Below, one piece after another: positions 59,456 through 64,000 of a stretch of DNA of 64,000 bases (its first letter is position 1; each line of letters opens with the position of its first letter). The translations under genes and the position numbers were made by a program. The stretch spans positions 27,018-91,017 of the forward strand of contig CAAGII010000182.1 of assembly GCA_900769875.1 (NCBI GenBank). The letters are read 5' to 3'. Origin of the DNA: Clostridia bacterium (GTDB lineage: Bacteria; Bacillota; Clostridia; Christensenellales; Aristaeellaceae). The notes below the pieces were generated by a model. That model saw only the letters and a program-made list of their open reading frames with translations. It was not told the origin of the DNA and searched no databases.

Positions 59456-60373
59456 ATGGAAAAGAAAGCAGTTCGTGTTGCCTACGGCGAGGCTCTGGTG
59501 AAGCTGGGCCAGACCAATGACAAGGTGGTCGTGCTGGACTCCGATCTTGCCGCCGCTACCATGACCAACGCCTTCATGAAGGAATTCCCGGATCGCTTCT
59601 ATGATTGCGGCATTGCCGAGGCCAACATGGTGGATATGGCCGCTGGCATGTCAACCATGGGTCTGATTCCCTTCTGCTCCACCTTCGCCGTGTTCGCCGG
59701 ACGCAGCTATGACCAGATCCGCAACGGCGTGTGCTATCCCAAGTTCAACGTCAAGTTCGGCTTCTCCCATGCCGGCATCACGCTGGGCGAGGACGGCGGC
59801 AGCCATCAGGCCATTGAGGATCTCGCGCTGATGCGCGTGCTTCCCGGCATGACAGTGTTCGTTCCCTCCGACGCCAATGAGTGCTACCAGTGCGTGGAGG
59901 CTGCCGCGAAGATCGAAGGCCCCGTGTACATCCGCACCGCGCGTCTGCCCAGCCCCATCTATGATCCCCGTCCTTTTGAAGTGGGTAAGGGTCAGGTCAT
60001 CCGTGACGGCAAGGATTGCGTCATCTTCACCTGCGGCATCATGCTGGAGCATTCCCTTGAGGCGGTTGAAATCCTCAAGGAGCACGGCGTCGACGCAGCT
60101 GTGGTCAACTTCCATACCCTCAAGCCCTTCGACGACGAGCTGGCGATCGCTTATGCCCAGAAGTGCAAGAAGGTCTTTACGGTAGAGGAGCATTCTGTCA
60201 TTGGCGGTCTTGGCGACGCGGTGGCTTCCGCCATCATCGGCAAGGGCGGCTTTGACAGCTTCGAGAAGATCGGCATCAATGACGAGTTCGGCCAGAGCGG
60301 CAAGCCTGCCGACCTGCTGGTGGAGTATGGCCTGACCGGCAGGCAGATTGCCGACCGCATTCTTGCCAAGTAA
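59456..60373 (+). CDS. Transketolase C-terminal subunit, housekeeping-type copy
   Basis: 305 residues. The catalytic glutamate is in 'YDCGIAEANMVDMAAGMS' near residue 49; 'SHAGITLGEDGGSHQAIEDLALM' in pieces near 103 and 'HTLKPFDDEL' near 219 are the usual blocks. Completes the split transketolase begun at 58,639. Followed by an intrinsic terminator. Confidence 0.93.
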   Translation: MEKKAVRVAYGEALVKLGQTNDKVVVLDSDLAAATMTNAFMKEFPDRFYDCGIAEANMVDMAAGMSTMGLIPFCSTFAVFAGRSYDQIRNGVCYPKFNVKFGFSHAGITLGEDGGSHQAIEDLALMRVLPGMTVFVPSDANECYQCVEAAAKIEGPVYIRTARLPSPIYDPRPFEVGKGQVIRDGKDCVIFTCGIMLEHSLEAVEILKEHGVDAAVVNFHTLKPFDDELAIAYAQKCKKVFTVEEHSVIGGLGDAVASAIIGKGGFDSFEKIGINDEFGQSGKPADLLVEYGLTGRQIADRILAK

Positions 60374-60389
60374 GCCTGCTTTGTTCATG

Positions 60390-60425
60390 GCGGCGCTTCC
60401 TGATTCGGGGGGGCGCTGCTTTTTT
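60390..60425 (+). terminator. Intrinsic terminator of the second transketolase operon
   Basis: GCGGCGC (60390-60396) pairs with GCGCTGC (60413-60419; one G-T wobble), followed by TTTTTT. Confidence 0.8.
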
Positions 60426-60532
60426 GTGGTGTGTCAGGCTGCGCGTATTCAAAGGCTGAGAGGCACGAGTCCGCCCCGCATGCAGTTGCTGAAAGGCTTG
60501 CGCAATCTCCGCTGTGCAAATGCGAACGGATA

Positions 60533-60541
60533 TGCTATAAT
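60533..60541 (+). promoter_or_regulatory. Extended -10 promoter of dnaE
   Basis: TGC-TATAAT: perfect -10 at 60536-60541 with a TGn extension, 56 bp before the dnaE start; the -35 region is weak. Confidence 0.7.
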
Positions 60542-60596
60542 ACTTTCATCACACTGCGCCCGCATCCGCGCGAGGCAACGAAAGGCGGTCATCCCT

Positions 60597-63500
60597 ATGG
60601 CGTTCACGCACCTGCACCTGCATACTGAATACAGTCTGCTTGATGGCGCATGCCGCATTCCTAAGCTGGTGGAGCGTGTGAAGGCGCTGGGGATGGACGC
60701 CTGTGCGATCACCGATCATGGCGTGATGTACGGCGTGATGGACTTTTATGAAGCCATGAAGAACGCAGGCGTCAAGCCGGTGATTGGCTGCGAGGCTTAT
60801 GTGTGCCGCGACCATCTGGACAAGACGCCCGCCGGCCGTGAAACAAGCCATCTCATTTTGCTGTGCGAAAACAACACGGGCTATGAGAACCTGATGAAGC
60901 TCAGCTCGGAGGCCTTCATCAACGGCTATTATTACAGACCGCGCATGGACTATGAGATGCTCAGGCAGCATCACGAGGGGCTCATCTGCCTGTCGGCCTG
61001 CCTCTCCGGCGACCTGCCCAAGCTGCTGCTGCGCTCCCAGGAGGATGAGGCAAGGGAGTACATCCGCCGGATGCAGGGCATCTTTGGCGAAGAGAATTTC
61101 TTCATTGAAATCATGGATCACGGCATTCGCGAGGAGAAGCTGGTGCTGCCAAGGCTCATCGCGATCGCGAAGGAAATGAACGTCCCGCTGGTTGCGACGA
61201 ACGACTGCCACTATCTGGAGGAGAAGGACGCGGATGCGCAGGAGGTGCTGATGTGCATCCAGACCGGCAAAACGCTGGAGGATGCCACGCGCATGCGCAT
61301 GGAGACCCGCCAGCTGTATGTCAAGAGCGAGGATGAAATGCGCGCTCTTTTCCGCGCGGTGCCGGACGCGGTGGAACGCTCGCATGAAATCGCCATGCGC
61401 TGCAATGTGAGCTTTGAGTTTGGCGTCACGCGCCTGCCGCATTACCCCGTTGCGGAAGGAGAAACCGCGTGGAGCATGCTCAACCGCATCTGCCGCGAGG
61501 GCATGGCGAGGCTCTATCCCGACGCGGGCGAGCAGGATGAGCCGTACCGCCGCCTTGAGTATGAGCTGAATGTGATTCGCAGCATGGGCTATGTGGACTA
61601 CTTCCTGATCGTGTGGGACTTTATCCACTACGCCAAGGAGCATGGCATCATGGTCGGGCCGGGACGAGGAAGCGGCGCAGGCTCGATTGTGGCGTATTCG
61701 ATGGGCATTACCATGCTTGACCCGCTGAAGTACCAGCTGCTGTTTGAACGCTTTTTGAATCCCGAGCGCGTCTCCATGCCCGATATCGACGTGGACTTCT
61801 GCTATGAGCGCCGTCAGGAGGTGATCGACTATGTGACGCGCAAATATGGCGCGGATCATGTGAGCCAGATCATCACCTTCGGCACCATGGCAGCCAAGGG
61901 CGTCATCCGCGACGTCGGGCGGGTGCTTGGCATGAGCTACGCGGAGACGGACGTGGTGGCCAAGGCAGTGCCCTTCGAGCTGGGCATGACGCTGGAAAAG
62001 GCGCTCCGCATCAGCCCGCAGCTGCACAGAATGTATGAGGAGCAGCCCGAGGTTAAGCGCCTGATCGACACGGCGCTGACGCTGGAGGGCATGCCGCGCA
62101 ACGCATCCACCCACGCGGCTGGCGTGCTGATCACAGGTCAGCCGGTGACGGACTATGTACCGCTGCAGCGCAACGACGATGTGATTACGACGCAGTATCC
62201 CAAGGATACCATCGAGCATCTGGGTCTTTTGAAGATGGACTTTCTGGGTCTGCGCACGCTGACGGTGATCCGCGACGCGCTGGACATGATGCGCGCAGGC
62301 GGCATTGACATGAAGGCGGAGAATATTCCGCTGGATGATCCCGAGGTCTATCAGATGATCTCCGAGGGCGATACCGACGGCGTGTTCCAGCTGGAGGGCG
62401 CGGGCATGCGCACCTTCCTCACCGGCATGAAGCCCGCGTGCTTTGAGGATATCATCGCTGCCATCAGCCTGTACCGTCCGGGTCCTATGGATTCGATTCC
62501 ACGCTACATCGCGGGCAAGCAGGATCCATCCAGCGTACAGTATGCCACGGAGCTGCTGCGCCCGATTCTGGACGTGACCTATGGCTGCATGGTGTATCAG
62601 GAGCAGGTCATGCAGATCGTGCGCGATTTGGCGGGGTATTCCTATGGACGCAGCGACCTTGTGCGCCGCGCGATGGCAAAGAAAAAGCACAGCGTCATGG
62701 AGAAGGAACGCGAGTACTTCGTGCATGGGCAGACGGATGACCAGGGCCATGTGCTCCTCAAGGGCTGCGTGCGCAACGGCGTGCCGGAGGACGTTGCCAA
62801 TGCCATCTATGATGAGATGATTTCGTTCGCATCCTACGCCTTTAACAAGTCGCATGCCGCAGCCTACGGCGTGGTCACCATGCAGACGGCGTGGCTGAAG
62901 AAGCATCATCCTGTGCCCTTCATGGCGGCTATCATCAACAGCGTGTACGGACGCGCGGGGAAGGTTGCGGCGTATATCCAGTACTGCCGCAGTAAGGGAA
63001 TCCCCGTGCTGCCGCCGGATGTCAACGCGTCCGAATGGAAGTTTACCACCATCCGCACGAAGGACGGCACGGAGGGAATCCTGTTTGGCCTTGGCGCGGT
63101 GAAAACGGTGGGCGAGGCGGCGGTGCAGGAGATCATCCGCGAACGGCAGGCGCATGGCGAATACAAGAGCATTTTTGATTTCTGTGAGCGCATCGACACC
63201 TCCGTATGCAGCAAGCGTACGGTGGAGGGGCTGATCCGTGTGGGTGCGTTCGATTCCACCGGCGCGAACCGCCCGCAGATGCTGAATGTATATGAATCCG
63301 CGATGGATGCGGCCATCAGCCGCCGCAAGACCAATGTCACCGGGCAGATGAGTCTGTTCGAGATGGATTTTGGCGGCGAATCACTGCTTGCCGAGCAGCG
63401 CACGTTGCCGCCGCTACCGGATTTTCCCCTCAGGCAGCGGCTGGCCATTGAGCGCGAGATGAGCGGCGTCTACATCACCGGGCATCCGCTGGATGATTAC

Positions 63501-64000
63501 CGCGAGCAGCTGGCACGGTTCTCCTTCTCCACCTCCGAGCTGGACGATCTGGAGGAGCGGGAGGATCACGGCATGTCCCTTGACGGCATGATGGTCGATA
63601 TGGCGGGTATCCTCACCGAGGTCAAGGGCAAATCCACCAAGAAGGGCGCCTACATGGGCTTTCTGACGCTGGAGGATCTCTCCGGGCAAATCGAATGCCT
63701 GGTATTCCCTAAGGTTTTTGAACGCTATCAGGGAATGCTCGCGCCGGATGATCTGGTGGTGCTGCAGGGCAAGCTGTCCATCCGGGAGGAAGAAAGCCCG
63801 AAGCTGCTGGTGGAGCGTGTGGTACCGCTGGAGGAGTGGGAGACACAGACCCGCGAGCATACGGCGGCATCGCCGCGCCCGCGAGAGCATCGCGCGCCCG
63901 TGGCTGAGCAAAGGACTGACGCGCAGCTTGCACGTGACAGCGCGCGCAAGCTGTATCTGAGACTGCCGCGCAGCAGGCTGGACGCGTGCATGGCGGCGCT
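60597..64000 (+). CDS. dnaE: DNA polymerase III alpha subunit, DnaE (3' end outside window)
   Basis: Open frame from ATG 60597 to the end of the window, about 1,134 residues, near the full length of the family (1,150-1,200). The N-terminal PHP domain begins 'FTHLHLHTEYSLLDGACRIP' at residue 3. The polymerase core shows 'VGPGRGSGAGSIVAYSMG' near 357, the catalytic aspartates in 'SMPDIDVDFCYERRQEV' near 392, and 'MVYQEQVMQIVRDLAGYS' near 665. A helix-hairpin-helix region and an OB-fold domain ('GFLTLEDLSGQIECLVFP' near 1023) follow. This is the DnaE1-type layout rather than PolC. AAAGGCGG precedes the start. No frameshift seen. Confidence 0.95.
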   Translation, partial: MAFTHLHLHTEYSLLDGACRIPKLVERVKALGMDACAITDHGVMYGVMDFYEAMKNAGVKPVIGCEAYVCRDHLDKTPAGRETSHLILLCENNTGYENLMKLSSEAFINGYYYRPRMDYEMLRQHHEGLICLSACLSGDLPKLLLRSQEDEAREYIRRMQGIFGEENFFIEIMDHGIREEKLVLPRLIAIAKEMNVPLVATNDCHYLEEKDADAQEVLMCIQTGKTLEDATRMRMETRQLYVKSEDEMRALFRAVPDAVERSHEIAMRCNVSFEFGVTRLPHYPVAEGETAWSMLNRICREGMARLYPDAGEQDEPYRRLEYELNVIRSMGYVDYFLIVWDFIHYAKEHGIMVGPGRGSGAGSIVAYSMGITMLDPLKYQLLFERFLNPERVSMPDIDVDFCYERRQEVIDYVTRKYGADHVSQIITFGTMAAKGVIRDVGRVLGMSYAETDVVAKAVPFELGMTLEKALRISPQLHRMYEEQPEVKRLIDTALTLEGMPRNASTHAAGVLITGQPVTDYVPLQRNDDVITTQYPKDTIEHLGLLKMDFLGLRTLTVIRDALDMMRAGGIDMKAENIPLDDPEVYQMISEGDTDGVFQLEGAGMRTFLTGMKPACFEDIIAAISLYRPGPMDSIPRYIAGKQDPSSVQYATELLRPILDVTYGCMVYQEQVMQIVRDLAGYSYGRSDLVRRAMAKKKHSVMEKEREYFVHGQTDDQGHVLLKGCVRNGVPEDVANAIYDEMISFASYAFNKSHAAAYGVVTMQTAWLKKHHPVPFMAAIINSVYGRAGKVAAYIQYCRSKGIPVLPPDVNASEWKFTTIRTKDGTEGILFGLGAVKTVGEAAVQEIIRERQAHGEYKSIFDFCERIDTSVCSKRTVEGLIRVGAFDSTGANRPQMLNVYESAMDAAISRRKTNVTGQMSLFEMDFGGESLLAEQRTLPPLPDFPLRQRLAIEREMSGVYITGHPLDDYREQLARFSFSTSELDDLEEREDHGMSLDGMMVDMAGILTEVKGKSTKKGAYMGFLTLEDLSGQIECLVFPKVFERYQGMLAPDDLVVLQGKLSIREEESPKLLVERVVPLEEWETQTREHTAASPRPREHRAPVAEQRTDAQLARDSARKLYLRLPRSRLDACMAA

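Noticed and set aside
60549..63155. 868-residue minus-strand frame across dnaE
   Set aside because: dnaE is unmistakable on the plus strand with PHP and polymerase motifs; the antisense frame is a by-product of codon bias.
60597..64000. Possible frameshift in dnaE
   Set aside because: The frame is continuous to the window edge with motifs in the right order; the gene is simply cut by the end of the window.
1..64000. tRNA, rRNA, CRISPR array, prophage or integrase genes
   Set aside because: Looked for and not seen: no clusters of short direct repeats, no cloverleaf-like segments in the intergenic gaps, no phage or recombinase proteins.

Overview
The window is 64 kb of gene-dense, high-GC bacterial chromosome. 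Its character suggests a gut-type Clostridia (Bacillota): Gram-positive-style ABC permease pairs of the LplB/YtcP type, strong AGGAGG ribosome binding sites, split two-subunit transketolases, a YerC-type TrpR protein, an insulinase-type PreP peptidase, IorAB, and lipoprotein signal peptides. I cannot name the genus. I saw no rRNA, tRNA, CRISPR array, insertion sequence or prophage gene.

Layout. 1-5,060: the end of a MerR-type regulator, a diaminopentanoate-dehydrogenase-like oxidoreductase, a small ORF, and a leftward LacI regulator / MBL hydrolase / DMT exporter set. 5,185-38,228: a large glycan-utilisation locus made of two divergent operons around a control region at 13,740-14,092. The leftward operon has 7 genes: SASA esterase, GH29, Asp/Glu-racemase-like protein, GH127, four-carbon acid sugar kinase, SGNH esterase and BKACE. 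The rightward operon has 15 genes: two LplB/YtcP permeases, a solute-binding protein, GH78, a beta-propeller glycosidase, a GH106-like enzyme, two GH42, a second GH78, a FucI-like isomerase, split transketolase, FGGY kinase, class II aldolase and a GH140-like/DUF4038 enzyme; it ends in an intrinsic terminator at 38,239. 38,386-44,230: acyl-CoA synthetase, TrpR-like regulator, IorA, IorB and a sodium:solute symporter. 44,300-50,824: LRR protein, MurA, PreP-like peptidase, alpha/beta hydrolase and a TIGR04076 protein. 50,891-57,107: a leftward maltodextrin operon (LacI, MalE, MalF, MalG, lipoprotein amylase). 57,504-64,000: two unknown proteins, a second (housekeeping-type) split transketolase, and dnaE, which runs off the end.

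How it fits together. None of the glycosidases in the 5-38 kb locus has a signal peptide, so oligosaccharides are probably imported whole by the ABC transporter and dismantled in the cytoplasm. The enzyme set (two rhamnosidase-type GH78, GH106-like, GH127, GH29, two GH42, acetylesterases, apiosidase-like GH140) points to a rhamnose-, galactose-, arabinose- and possibly apiose-bearing pectic glycan such as rhamnogalacturonan, perhaps RG-II. The adjacent isomerase, FGGY kinase and split transketolase match the architecture of the known non-oxidative D-apiose pathway (isomerase, apulose kinase, apulose-4-phosphate transketolase AptA/AptB). This is the most interesting hypothesis here. The acid-sugar kinase plus BKACE plus single-cysteine racemase homologue in the leftward operon may be a second, undescribed acid-sugar branch. 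The 38-44 kb operon looks like an aryl-acid salvage or aromatic amino acid oxidation module.
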